Position numbers and translations under genes: made by a program. DNA of 64,000 bases from Actinernus sp. WN-2022 (lineage: Eukaryota > Cnidaria > Anthozoa > Actiniaria > Actinernidae), in assembly GCA_030867875.1 (NCBI GenBank), contig JAOWCC010001589.1:76221537-76285536 (forward strand). The letters are read 5' to 3'. Within the stretch, counting starts at the first letter, position 1. The number at the start of each line of letters is the position of its first letter. Below the pieces are notes generated by a model, which saw only the letters and a program-made list of their open reading frames with translations, did not search any database and had not been told where the DNA came from. Below, in pieces: positions 24,681-35,358 of the stretch.

Positions 24681-24717
24681 TCGCTAACGACGATTGAGCA
24701 CTTTTTTCTTAATAACT

Positions 24718-25542
24718 ATGGCTCTTACTGTGGAAACGTTTAAAACTATGTGGGAATCGGAACTACTACCTAGTATACGAAAAGAGATCGGACTCGAAAT
24801 GTCTCAGATAAAAGATAACATGAAAATTTTGACAGATCGATGCAGCCAAATTGAGAAATTTCAAACTTTTCTATCGGATAAGTACGACAATATCGTCGAT
24901 GTCCTGCAAACTTCAAAAAAACAGTTATCAGCGCTGGAGAAGAAGGTTGTGAAACAAGGGGATCTACTTTCTGCTGCAGAGGACACTGCATATAAGACGA
25001 ATTGTGCAATCGATGAGATTCAACAATACCAAAGACGAGATTGCCTTGAAATAACAGGAATCCCAGTTCTACCGGTGGATAAACCAAGAAATATAATCAT
25101 CGAGTTAGGCTCTCTCTTGGGTGTTGACATCAATGAAGAGCATATCTCAACTGCCCATAGGCTCCCTGATACGAAAAAGATCAAGGATAGGATCATAGTC
25201 AAATTTGTGCATCGCGACAAACGCGAAGAGTTATACAAAAGGAGAAGTAGCTTAGCCGATAAGACTACGAGACACCTACCATCGATAGAGAGTGAAATAG
25301 GCAAGAGTATAACGAAGAGTAACAAGATTCATATCAACGAGTCTTTGACAAGCTACAGGAAACAGCTATTCGGAAGAATACATACCTTTAGACGGGAAAA
25401 TCACTTCAAGTTCTTATGGACTGTCAATGGTAAAATTCTACTGAGGGAAACGGAAACATCCAAAGTATTCGGATTCACAACTCAGGAAGATTTCGATGAC
25501 TTCATGGAGTCTCAAGTACAACTCCCAACGCTGAGGAGATGA
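24718..25542 (+). CDS. LINE ORF1 protein (coiled coil, nucleic-acid chaperone type)
   Basis: The frame is open from 24694. The ATG at 24718 is preferred because MALTVETFKTMWESELLPS starts the conserved-looking part. About 275 residues follow. The N-terminal 100 residues have heptad-like hydrophobic spacing with many Lys/Glu/Gln (coiled coil). The middle is RRDCLEITGIPV...HRLPDTKKIKDRIIVKF, an RRM-like fold. The C-terminus has SLTSYRKQLFGRI...WTVNGKILLRE, the pattern of Baculo_FP-type domains found in some LINE ORF1s. The expected role is RNA binding in the retrotransposition particle. The ORF is unbroken. Confidence 0.75.
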   Translation: MALTVETFKTMWESELLPSIRKEIGLEMSQIKDNMKILTDRCSQIEKFQTFLSDKYDNIVDVLQTSKKQLSALEKKVVKQGDLLSAAEDTAYKTNCAIDEIQQYQRRDCLEITGIPVLPVDKPRNIIIELGSLLGVDINEEHISTAHRLPDTKKIKDRIIVKFVHRDKREELYKRRSSLADKTTRHLPSIESEIGKSITKSNKIHINESLTSYRKQLFGRIHTFRRENHFKFLWTVNGKILLRETETSKVFGFTTQEDFDDFMESQVQLPTLRR

Positions 25543-25589
25543 ATAGTTGACTGATATAAGATCAATTACTTACGCTTAAACTCTCTCCT

Positions 25590-28500
25590 GTGTTTACTGA
25601 CGTTAAAGTAAGTGAATATTGTAGTATCTTACCATTTTATGGCCTAAATGACCGTGAGTTCAGTTTCGTAATTGGCTCTTGGTCGTGTGTATTTAATCAA
25701 CTAGATACCGACTTGTATAATATAGTACCTAATCCTGATAAATTCGATGAGACCGACCCGGACTTAATGCTTACTACCCCTGTATCCGAGTATTATTCAA
25801 TTACCAAGATAAATAATGTTTTAAAAACATCAGGACCAAAATCGTTTTCATTAATTCATTGCAATGTTAGAAGTTTACAAAAGAATTTAACCTTACTTGA
25901 GGATATGCTTTTATTACTCACTTGACAAAAGGCCTGAAATCTTAGCAATCACTGAAACAAGGCTAAATGAAAATTCAATAGTTAATGTAGAACTCCCAAA
26001 TTATATATTTTATCACACTGACTCATCGACCTTGGCAGGAGGGGCAGCTATTTATATTAATAATAAATTAAAATCAATACATAGACCTGACATCAAATTC
26101 AATATGCAGTTAGTTGAGTCTTGATGGATTGAAATCAATCCTTGTAATGGAAAGGCTCACATAATGATTGGGTGCATCTATAGACACCCAAATGCGTGTA
26201 TAGAAGATTTTACTGTTCAACTTGAAGAAATAATGAAAATGCTTAATCAAGATAAATATCAAGTTTATATTCTGGGTGACATGAATATTGTTTTTTTTAA
26301 ATACAATACCCATTCACAAACTGAAGATTATTTAGATATGCTCTACTCTAATAATTTTTTGCCAATAATTACAAAGCCAACAAGACTAACTAGCCATACT
26401 GCAACCTTGATAGATCACATATATACAAATGCATCTACCCCACTTATTTCTGGAATTGCTACCATAGATATTTCGGATCACTTACCTCGTTCTGCATTGC
26501 TGATATAGCAATAAAAATAAAAAACAATAAAATATTTCGAAGGAACTATAGCAATTTTAACCAACATTCATACCTATATGACATCAGTACAATTGACTGG
26601 AATGCTATCAACAATGAATGCAGAAATTTAAATGAAATAACAACTAATACAATTAAAGCAATTAATAAAATAATAGATAAACATGCACCTAATAAATTGG
26701 TATCCCTAAGCAAAAGAAAACAACTAACAAAACCCTGGATAACTAATGGCATCTTAAAATCAATCAAAACTAAACAAAATATGTATAAAACACATTTTCT
26801 CTCTAATAATCCAAATAAAATAGATCAATTTAAGAAGTATGCAAATAAACTCAACCAGCTTAAAACCCACAATAAGAAGGCATACTATTGTAAACATTTT
26901 GAATTTTGCAAAAACAATCTAAAAGCTACATGGAAATTGATTGGTACATTAATAAAACGAAAAACAAAGGGACAGACCTGCCCATCAAGAATCGAAAGAA
27001 ATAATAAAATATATACTAGTAAAGCAGATATTGCCGAACAATTTAACCAACACTTTATTAACGTAGGCCCTAACCTAGCAAGTGCTATTGGACACAACAA
27101 TGAAGACCCCATTAAATACATAAACTCATCACCAACTTCTAGTTTCTTTATGTCTCCCGTTACAGAGACCGAAGTATGTAAGTTATTTGCAAACCTAAAT
27201 GAAAATAAAGCCTCACTTGATATCCCAAATAGACTAATTAAAATTGCCTGTGAACCACTCTCAAAACCTTTTACACTTATCTACAATCAATCTATTGCAA
27301 CTGGTATAGTGCCAGATGTCTTTAAAATATCCAGAGTCACCCCCATATACAAGAGTGGTGAAGTTACTGTCACTGGCAATTATAGACCAATCTCAACATT
27401 GTCAGCATTTAGCAAAGTCTTTGAACGATTAATATACAACCAGCTTCAATCTTTTTTAGAGAAACATGATATTTTATATAAATATCAATTTGGCTTTAGG
27501 AAAGGATTTTCCACCGAACAAGCTATTTTAGATATTACTGAAAACTTAAACCTTGCAATTGACAAAAAACAAATTACTTGTGGTCTCTTTCTTGACTTCT
27601 CCAAGGCATTCGACACCGTTAACCACAACATTTTACTTTCCAAATTATATGCCTATGGAATTCGTGGAATCCCACTTAAATGGTTTGAAAACTATCTAAA
27701 AAATCGTAATCAATACGTAAAAATTGACGAAGTCGAATCAAGTATGGAAACAGTCATTTGTGGGATACCCCAAGGATCAACATTAGGACCCCTATTATTC
27801 CTATTATATATCAATGATCTACCAAATTCTTCTGCTAAGCTTTCTTTTAGGATATTTGCTGACGATACTAATATCTTTTTTGCTAGTGATAATGTTAAAG
27901 AGCTTGAAACCGTAATGAATGATGAACTGAATTTAGTTTTAAATTATTGTGTTACTAATAAGTTGTCTATTAATTTTAAGAAGACTAATTATATGGTTAT
28001 AACTTCGTCTAGGAAAAAACGTAAATATCAACATTAACAATATTGAACGTAAAAGGTATTTACATTGATGAACATATAAAATGGGATACTCAGATTCAAC
28101 ATATCAATAATAAACTTGCCAAAAATATTGGAATCATCAATAAACTAAGATACTATCTTGATCTCCATATGCTAAAACAATTATATTATACCCTTATATA
28201 TCCATATTTGAACTATGGTTTATTGAGTTGGGGTTCTACCTATAAAACAAGATTAACCAAAATATACACCAAACAAAATAAATGTATACGAAATATATTC
28301 TTTGCTCATAGTAGGGAAAACGCTAGCCCCTATTATAGCCTTCTTGAAATTCTAAAATTTGAAAATACCCATAAATATAAAATGTCACTTTTTACACATA
28401 AAATTCAAAATAATAAAAATAGTATTCCAGCCGTATTCTCTGATATCCTTACACCAATATCCGAAATTCATTCCTACAATACCAGATATGCTGCCAATTT

Positions 28501-28660
28501 TTTTTTCTACAAACACAAAGTGAGAAAAAATTATGGGATTCATACATTTCGGTCCTCTGCACCCAAACTCTGGGAATCTATACCAACAGAACTTAAAGAC
28601 CTTCCATACCATGCTTTCAAACAAAAATACAAAAAGTTTCTTTTGAATGACCAAATCTAA
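25590..28660 (+). pseudogene. LINE ORF2: endonuclease and reverse transcriptase, frameshifted
   Basis: The endonuclease parts are LIHCNVRSLQKN (about 25853), AITETRLNE, GCIYRHPN, GDMNI and DISDHLP (about 26470). The RT frame 26697-28037 has FGFRKGFST, FLDFSKAFDTVNH (motif A, about residue 298), GIPQGSTLGP (B), and FADDTNIFF (C, about residue 385). The last part 28043-28660 is the C-terminal region with WGSTYKTR and APKLWESIP. Breaks are a frameshift at about 25915, TGA at about 26122, a frameshift at about 26490, and a frame change at about 28030. Catalytic residues are kept in each piece. It has no RNase H, consistent with the CR1/Jockey group. Confidence 0.85.
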
Positions 28661-28913
28661 TTGTAAACAAATAAAACACCTTACATATTTGCATATGTAT
28701 TTAATGAATTTAATGAATGTATAGCTATAATACCATTATAATTATACTTGTTTACTTACAATATCTATATATACTAGTTACTCATCTTATTGATTATTAT
28801 CTACTAGTCATAATCAATTTTAATGGCTCCAGTTCTTTCCTTTTATCCTTCTCTCTTTTTTTTTTCCTTCTTTCACATAATACGTGTCTCAATCGTCCTT
28901 ACTAGTAACTTAG

Positions 28914-28956
28914 GCGGTGACCAACTCGAAAGCATTTCTGCTACTTTGGTCTCTGC
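28914..28956 (+). ncRNA. LINE 3'-end stem-loop, copy 1
   Basis: GCGGTGACCAA pairs with TTGGTCTCTGC (one wobble, one mismatch) around a loop starting CTCGAAAG. Equivalent stem-loops lie at 44520-44560 (minus) and 53264-53303 (plus), each 100-160 bp from its LINE's end. It is probably the signal read by the RT. Confidence 0.55.
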
Positions 28957-29085
28957 ACACCTATTTTGTATATTTCTTATTATGTTATATGTCTTTTTTA
29001 ATATCTGTAATTAATTATTTGTACCTATTATATATCATGTAAACAGTGTGAAAATAAAAAAAACTTGAACTTGAAAACTTGAAAC

Positions 29086-29229
29086 GGTGGTAAAGCACAT
29101 TACATGTAATGGCACAATGGCAGTCCGTACTATTACAAAATAACCTTGTGAAGCGCATTAATTTTGAATAATAATATTCAAGACATATAGAATTTGCTAT
29201 ATACAGTACATGTAAATTAATACATTTAC
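29086..29229 (+). repeat. SINE 3' part
   Basis: Shares GGCACAATGGCAGTCCG, ATAACCTTG-GAAGCGCA, ATATAGAATTTG and the tail AATACATTTACC with the end of the tRNA-derived SINE at 59012-59580. It directly follows the LINE tail. Its last bases abut the splice donor of the minus-strand exon at 29230. Confidence 0.55.
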
Positions 29230-29360
29230 CTTTATAATCTGATTCTTTATTTGGAGGGGATATTAGTGCCTCATCTGAGGCTGTCAAATCAACAAATGGC
29301 TTCTTTGATGTGGAGGGAACATCTTCTACAGAGTCTCTCTGTCTCTTTGCCATTTTGCCT
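29230..29360 (-). CDS. first coding exon of an unidentified host gene
   Basis: On the minus strand an acceptor (AAATCTTTTTCAG|AGGC at 29361) precedes ATG at 29353. The frame reads MAKRQRDSVEDVPSTSKKPF, then VDLTASDEALISPPNKES, and ends at the donor AAAG|GTAAATG (29230/29229). The peptide is hydrophilic and Ser/Lys/Asp-rich, with a basic KRQR, and looks like a nuclear, disordered N-terminus. The family was not recognised. The downstream exons were not found; they would lie beyond the LINE at 24.7-29.1 kb or outside the window. The GT of the donor appears to belong to the adjacent SINE. Confidence 0.45.
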
Positions 29361-29700
29361 CTGAAAAAGATTTGATGAATAAGATCACCCTCATAATAAT
29401 CTGTGTGGAGTAAGAATGAATGCATCTGGTGGAATCACTAGAGAAATTTAGAAACATATAAAGTCATCAAGGGCTCTATCATAGTTTTCTGTGTCCATAT
29501 GTTTTCTGTGATTGACGTTTCTATTTACAAAAAAATATTCATTCACAGGACATTCATGTCAACTGACAGCTAATATTCTTCAAATCAGTGGTAAATTCTA
29601 TGACGAATTGTTCAAGCAAGCAACCGTGAACGACAATCCTGCTGGTCTACGTTGGATCAAACTAGTGATCTAATCGGCTATCAAATAAAAAATAACTATA
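29361..29700. other. no further gene seen
   Basis: Presumed upstream intron of the minus-strand exon. It contains no other supported feature. Confidence 0.4.
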
Positions 29701-29744
29701 TATGAAGAAGCAAAGACCGATACAACGTAGAATTTTGAAATTAG

Positions 29745-29789
29745 TGGTACAATATTTCGGCTGGCCACACCAGCCTTCTTCAGGTACAA
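29745..29789 (-). ncRNA. hammerhead-ribozyme-like fold in PLE 3' end
   Basis: Minus strand: stem I UUGUAC; core CUGAAGA (position 7 is variable in hammerheads); an extra A; stem II GGCUGG/CCAGCC; GAAA; the minimal self-complementary AUAU; U; stem I' GUACCA. All core bases needed for cleavage appear present. The extra A between the core and stem II is unusual. PLEs are known to carry type I hammerheads with very short stem III. Confidence 0.55.
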
Positions 29790-29899
29790 TGAAGAAAATT
29801 TACATTGGCGTGTATTTTTGAACATGATACTGAGCTGTCATAAAACAGATTACAATATGATAGACCCTGAAAAAATGTTAAGAAGGTGAAAACAGATAT

Positions 29900-31045
29900 C
29901 TAGTATGACTCTTCCCGGATGTTAAGGCCATAAGGTTCGAGTGTTCTCGCCTGTGCGATTAAAAACGCTTCTCTGGCCTTACGTATATATAGTCTCTCTT
30001 AGAAAATATTTTTTCGATAGGAATAAGTTGCTGATCGTTGGCAGTGTGATTAGGAGAATTAAGAAAATGTTCGGCAACTGTTGTGGGTTTAGATTTGTTG
30101 TTAGAGTTATCTATCGTCCGGCGGTGTTCGTTAAATCTGTCTTTTAAGCGTCGTTTAGTCTCACCTATATATTGTAGATTGCAGCGGTTACATTGAATCA
30201 TGTAGATTAGATTTTTGGTGTTACAGGTCAGATTAAATTTGATAGAGCGCGTTTGACCGGTGGAAAAGAAAGTAGAGTTAGTAAGTCCGTCAGAAATGTA
30301 AGGGCAAGTGGCGCAGTTCTTCTTACAACGGAACGAGCCAGGTGGGAGTTGGAGCTGGGAATTAGTCGAGTTAGAAGGGAGGTAGGTCACGCAGGTTGGT
30401 GGTACGTCTAAAGGAGTACCATGGGCAAGTGTTGAAAGGTTTTCTTACAGCGGTTAGAAGAGAGCAGCAGGCTGTAATGTTTCCTAATGATGTTAGAGAT
30501 ATGTGGAAGGGATGGATTAAAAGTAATAACAAAAGGGATACGGTTAGAACTGTGTGCGTCTTTCGTTTGTAAAGTAAGGGTGCGAGGAATTTCGGCAGCG
30601 CGTTGTATTTGTCTAGCAAGGAAGGAGCGGTTATAGCCTCGTTTAAAGAGGTATGTAGTTAATTCAGCAGTACGGGTCTTAAAAGATTCGTCGGTAGAAC
30701 AGATACGTCGCAAACAGAGGGCTAAGCTAAAAGGAATAGCTTTTTTGGTATGTTGGGGATGGCAAGACGAATAGAGTAAATGTTGGTGTTTATCAGTAGG
30801 TTTAGTGTAAATGTCAGTCTCAATATTACCATTGTTTAAAGAAACATTAACATCAAGGAAAGGTACGTTAGTGGAAGAGTGTGAGCTGGTGAATTTAATG
30901 GTAGGGTGAATGTTATTAAGATAATAGATGAATATTTTTAGGTTATCCAGTCCTTCCGTCCAGATCATAAAAATATCATCGATGTATCGTAGCCAGGTGT
31001 GAGGTTGAAATAGGGCTTTTTCAAGGGCATTAGCTTCGAAATAGC
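29900..31045 (-). pseudogene. PLE reverse transcriptase/GIY-YIG polyprotein, broken
   Basis: Order: RYIDDIFMIW (about 30985-30956), conserved RT C-terminal region with HPTIKFT and KPTDKHQHLLYSSCHP, linker with a Cys cluster CKKNCATCPYI, then GIY-YIG as LIYMIQCNRCNLQYIGETKR...FNEHRR. The last conserved piece REAFLIAQARTLEPYGLN is in another frame before the TAG at 29900. Frame changes occur near 30400 and 29965. The intact GETKR and EHRR suggest recent decay. Confidence 0.8.
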
Positions 31046-31111
31046 CAAGAAACAGTTTCTACTAAAACAATTAGACTACTCGCTCTCAGTTTCTATGGCT
31101 ACGCTCCTCGC

Positions 31112-32271
31112 CAACTATCAGGCGTTATAGTTCACCACAAAATTTTGACGCGCTCATTGGCTAAAAGCGATCACGTGACGTGATAGTTGTCGTCCGCGGA
31201 TGCAAACTATCAGCCGTTATAGTTCACAACAAAATTTTGGCGCGCACTCATTGGCTAAAAGCGATCACGTGACGTGATAGTTGTCGTGTGTCCGCTGATT
31301 TTGTGATGAACCGAATAACGACAAATAGTGTGTTTGTCTCGGAACTATTATACACTGTGTCCGTCGAGGAACTATTATATATACAAATCGGACTGTGTCC
31401 GTCGAGGAACTGTCGGCTGATAGTTGCCCGCGGAAATTTGATGTTCTTAAAACAAATATAAGGCCGAGAACGAAGTTCGAGGGCTTATATGCTAGTTTTA
31501 AGAACATCAAATTTCCAAGGGAAACTATCAGCCGATAGGTCCGAGACAAATACAGTCTATTTGTCGTTATTGTTCATCACAAAATTGTCTTTAGTGCTCA
31601 GCGGGCACTATTATACAAATAGACTGTGTCCGTCGAGGAACTATCGGCTGATAGTTGCCCGCGGAAATTTGATGTTCTTAAAACAAATATAAGCCCGAGA
31701 ACGAAGTTCGAGGGCTTATATGCTAGTTTTAAGAACATCAAATTTCCAAGGGTAACTATCAGCCGATAGTTCCGAGACAAACACAGTCTATTTGTCGTTA
31801 TTGTTCATCACAAAATTGTCTTCAGCTCTCAGCGGGCACTATCGCCTGATAGTTTGCCTCCGCGGATGACAACTATCACGTCACGTGATCACTTTTGGCC
31901 AATGAGCGCGCGCCAAAATTTTGTGGTGAACTATAACGCCTGATAGTTTGCCTCCGCGGACGACAACTATCACATCACGTGATCGCTCTTGGCCAATGAG
32001 CGCGCCAACATTTTGTGGTGAACTATAACGCCTGATAGTTTTCCTCCGCGGACGACAACTATTACGTCACGTGGTCGATTTTAGCCAATGAGCGCGCGCT
32101 AAAATTTTGTGGTGAACTACAACGGTTGATAGTTTTAAAACCAGTTCTAAAAACTAGCGTATAAGCCCTCGAACTGCGTTCTCGGCCTTATATTTGTTTT
32201 AAGAACATCAAATTTCCGCGAGCAACTATCAGCCGATAGTTCCTCGACGGACACAGTCTATTTGTATAATA
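31112..32271. repeat. 1.2-kb cluster of nested inverted and direct repeats
   Basis: Outer modules of about 85-100 bp contain AACTATCACGTCACGTGATC, CCAATGAGCGCG and AAAATTTTGTGGTGAACTAT. They occur twice in one orientation (31112-31283) and three times in the other (about 31846-32130). Inner modules (about 31420-31530, 31655-31765, 32125-32240) are themselves hairpins built from GGAAATTTGATGTTCTTAAA and its complement. They are flanked by ACTATCGGCTGATAGT-type palindromes. No coding capacity was seen. It may be a multimerised foldback transposon. Confidence 0.75.
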
Positions 32272-32765
32272 GAAACTTCGAGCTCACAGTCTAATTAACT
32301 CTTTTCACGAGGCGGCGGAGAATAGAAACCTTTGTTTTCCCCCGTCTGACCTCGTTCTGAAACTGCTCAGTGCGAGGGTACGCATGAGAAATCTATTGTC
32401 TCTTGTCAACATGGCCGCCGATTGTTAATTAGTTCAGTGCCAGTTAATTTCACACATATTCCTTTGCTATTTTCATGCTATCAACCAAACTATTTGTAAA
32501 ACAAAATCAAGTCCATGATTATGATACTAGACCTAAAAATGACTGTTGTATTCCACTAAGAAATACAAAATTAGCACAGTTTTCTATTTCATTCCAAGGT
32601 CCAAAAATATGGAACCAACTGGAAATACAAATTAAGAATTGCAAGTCTTTATTTTCATTTAAAAGCCTCCAAAAACAGTAAATATTTACAGTAAATGGCA
32701 TCAGTGGTGTTGGCGATAGCAGGAAGTCTCTCCCTAAAACGTAATACTTTATAGCTTTTATCAAT

Positions 32766-33272
32766 CAAGGGCACCCAACGAGTACTTTTTGAAATTCGTT
32801 TGAAACCAGTTGTCTGCAGCTTATCTAGCCATTTTAAGGCGACTACTATGTCTTTTGACGTATTCTAGAAAGCTATTAGCTGTTCGGATTTTCTAGGTGG
32901 AAATCGCGTCAGCCGAAAATACTATGGCAAAATATTCCCGGCCTACGAATTTGTTTGTAGTCTAGAACATAACAAGAATTTTCTAGCCCAAGTAACTTCA
33001 TGTTGCAAAGTTTTGTGGAGGTACGAATTTTTTAGGGATTCTTTTTTCCTGTTCTGACTCTATTGATCAGACGAATTGGGACGTACGAATATTTTAGGGG
33101 AAACTTTTTAGTCTCCCTTTTCTTCTATAATTTTCTAGGGATTGAAAACAAATTTTCTAGCCAGTATTTCAGAAAACAATTTTCTAGGGACAATTTTTTC
33201 AAATCCGAAAGTTTTAGGCTAACTTACTCTCCCGAACAGCTTTTTAACCGAAAACTTCGTTGGGTGCCCTTG
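32766..33272. mobile_element. 507-bp non-autonomous DNA transposon, 6-bp target duplication
   Basis: Inverted ends CAAGGGCACCCAACG and CGTTGGGTGCCCTTG are perfect. The element is flanked on both sides by ATCAAT (32760-32765 and 33273-33278). Inside, about eight copies of a (A/T)TTTTCTAGG-like motif are scattered between 32890 and 33220. It has no transposase. It interrupts a LINE 3' UTR, so it is younger than that insertion. Confidence 0.75.
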
Positions 33273-33369
33273 ATCAATCACCGTGATACATATACTCAAA
33301 TGCCAAATCACGTATTATGTTATGAATATATGAGGTACATATTAGAAAATGGTAAACTGATTGACTGGA

Positions 33370-33412
33370 AGGAGTCTACCAAATCAAGCTTGTAAGCTTC
33401 CTGTAGACTCCT
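33370..33412 (+). ncRNA. LINE family-2 3'-end stem-loop, copy 1
   Basis: AGGAGTCTAC (33370-33379) pairs perfectly with GTAGACTCCT (33403-33412). The loop holds the self-pairing AAGCTT...AAGCTT. The counterpart at 40887-40936 (minus) keeps the stem with one G-U pair but has a different loop. Confidence 0.5.
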
Positions 33413-33505
33413 CATCGCATCTATAATACTAGAAAGAAAGAAACTCATTGTAAATTAACTTAGGCGTGATGGAAGTAATAAAGTATCAATCGTTCCTTTA
33501 TTTCA

Positions 33506-35203
33506 ACTTTCAATAGTATCAAACTAAACCAGGCTTTACATAGCGGTCGACTTTAATAACAATAACTTACATATAACAAAGATGTTTTATCGTATCTAAG
33601 CTATTATTTAAACATTCATTTCCGTCCAAGAGTGGAAAGGAGAGCAATAAAGTAATGGTTGGGTCTTTTAAATCCCTAATTTAAATGGCAAAACGCGGAG
33701 AACTTATCCTAGTTGTATTTCCTTCCTTTTATTTGGACAACAAATATGGGGAAAGTAGGCCTGATTTATCTCTTAAGATATTTTTGCATAATATTTTACG
33801 ATTAGGACAAATCCTTTGGGACTACCAGTTCAGTTTAAAACAAAATCCCTCGCTCCGTATATCAGAGAATCACGGCCAACAACTGTGCAGGTAATCGAAG
33901 GCATATTATTAAGTGGCACCTGCCTACAACGGTGACAGCTCACACAACTCACGTGACCATACATATATCAATATTAATGAAATTTCCGCGTCCTTGAACC
34001 AACAGCTTATAAAAATATACCTGAACGCATTCGGCCATTTAAATAGTAGTAAAAGGTCATTATAGGTACTCTAGTCGAGTATTCGAGTGCTTTCAGAAGA
34101 GTATGCCTAAAGCGACCGAATATTAAACATGGAAATGATCGGCTTCGAGTAGTTCGAACTTGGGATAGGAAACGGCATTAAAACAGGCCCGTATACAACA
34201 GGTTTGTTATGGGAATCTATTTTGTATTATTTGATTTGATATTCACTGAGATATATATTAGGAAATTGAGTTCGTTTTGTAATTGAACTGCGGCAGCAAA
34301 AGACTGCACCAAACGACACTTTCTTATGTGATTGTGAGTGTGTATTAACGACCATGGGTGAGTTATTTGATACAATTTAATAACGAGAAACAAGGGAGCT
34401 AATATTTCTAATAACTACTGAATACGCAAAATGATTATTTACAATGTAGTATTGAAATCGATTAAAATTAAAAGTATTTTATATTCTATTTTATTCCAAC
34501 AGAAAACTTTCAAAACCTAAAATACGATTAAAGAAACTGATAGTATAATACTAGGCTTTCAACTGTCTCTACTAACTCGTACATCTTCAACAGCAGTGAT
34601 AGATAACTCGAGATAACCGTTGCAAATAATATAGAAACCATTTGAGCTTGCAAACTATCTTTGAAAATTTTGATATTACAGACTGCCACTTATACCTTTG
34701 AAGATTTCCTAGAAATAAGATCTAATGAATGTTAGTTTTCTATAGCGTGACTTAATTGGTTATCATATGGAGCTGACAGTAATATCAATGACACGTTTTT
34801 AATCGCATTTGACAAATTGTCTTCTATGTGGATTTTGTTGGTGTATTATGTTGGAAACTTTGGCTTTAGTTCTAACTAGCGCTAGCTTGTTATTCTAATA
34901 GGACTCATCCACTGCGCGAAACTTATTTTCACTATCGTCAGATAGTGGTGAGTTGCTTGAATTAAGTATTTACTTTATGCTAATAGTTACTGAACTAATG
35001 TCGTGGTTTAAGGGCCATAACAACCACAGATGTAACATTTTGACAACATTTAATTCACCTTTTTCCAGGAAAATAAGAGTAGAATTTTGTTCAGCAACTA
35101 AACTTTGCTATACCGTCTATGTTCTATCACTTGTACATGTATGCCATTATTCACAGTCAAAACACATGTATTCTCTGTGTTCTCTGTGTTCTGTATATAG
35201 GCT
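33506..35203. other. no gene seen
   Basis: AT-rich DNA without a supported gene or element. Confidence 0.45.
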
Positions 35204-35358
35204 TACTCTGGGATCTTGAACTCGCGGCGAGTTAGGAAAAGCACTACTTTTTACCGGCTTCGCGAATTTTAACCGCGAGTTAATACGAGTTTTAAATAAA
35301 AAATACTTTTTTGCATTGCGAATTTGGGAGAGCTCAGACGAGTTTAGATCCCAGGGTA
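35204..35358. repeat. 155-bp MITE
   Basis: Ends TACTCTGGGATCTTGAACTCG and CGAGTTTAGATCCCAGGGTA are inverted repeats with few differences. The interior has CGCGAGTT/AACTCGCG-like parts. Confidence 0.55.

Larger units (their letters stand above)
24660..29077 (+). mobile_element. near full-length CR1/Jockey-like LINE, inactivated
   Basis: The order is: 5' UTR with a YY1-like site, ORF1 (24718-25542), ORF2 with apurinic-type endonuclease and RT (25590-28660), then a 3' UTR with a stem-loop at 28914-28956. The tail is AATAAA-like and followed by short CTTGAA repeats ending at about 29077. The 5' boundary is uncertain and no target duplication was seen. ORF1 is intact while ORF2 carries several frame breaks, so the copy is young but dead. 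It lies on the opposite strand to the host exon at 29230-29360 and probably in an intron of that gene. Confidence 0.8.
29705..31060 (-). mobile_element. Penelope-like element (PLE), 5'-truncated
   Basis: On the minus strand the RT fragment begins near 31045 with YFEANALEKALFQPHTWL, followed by RYIDDIFMIW (catalytic motif). It continues through FLDVNVSLNNGNIETDIYTK to the GIY-YIG endonuclease and a stop at 29900. Then comes about 110 bp with a hammerhead-like fold (29745-29789). The RT fingers and any 5' pseudo-LTR are missing. Confidence 0.85.
32475..33505 (+). pseudogene. LINE 3' end (family 2), split by a small transposon
   Basis: The frame 32475-32681 reads VHDYDTRPKNDCCIP...FSISFQGPKIWNQL, the last part of a LINE ORF2. 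After an inserted element (32766-33272) the 3' UTR continues, carrying a hairpin (33370-33412) and ending near 33500 with GTAATAAAGTATCAATC. A related tail in the opposite orientation lies at 40818-41260. Confidence 0.6.
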
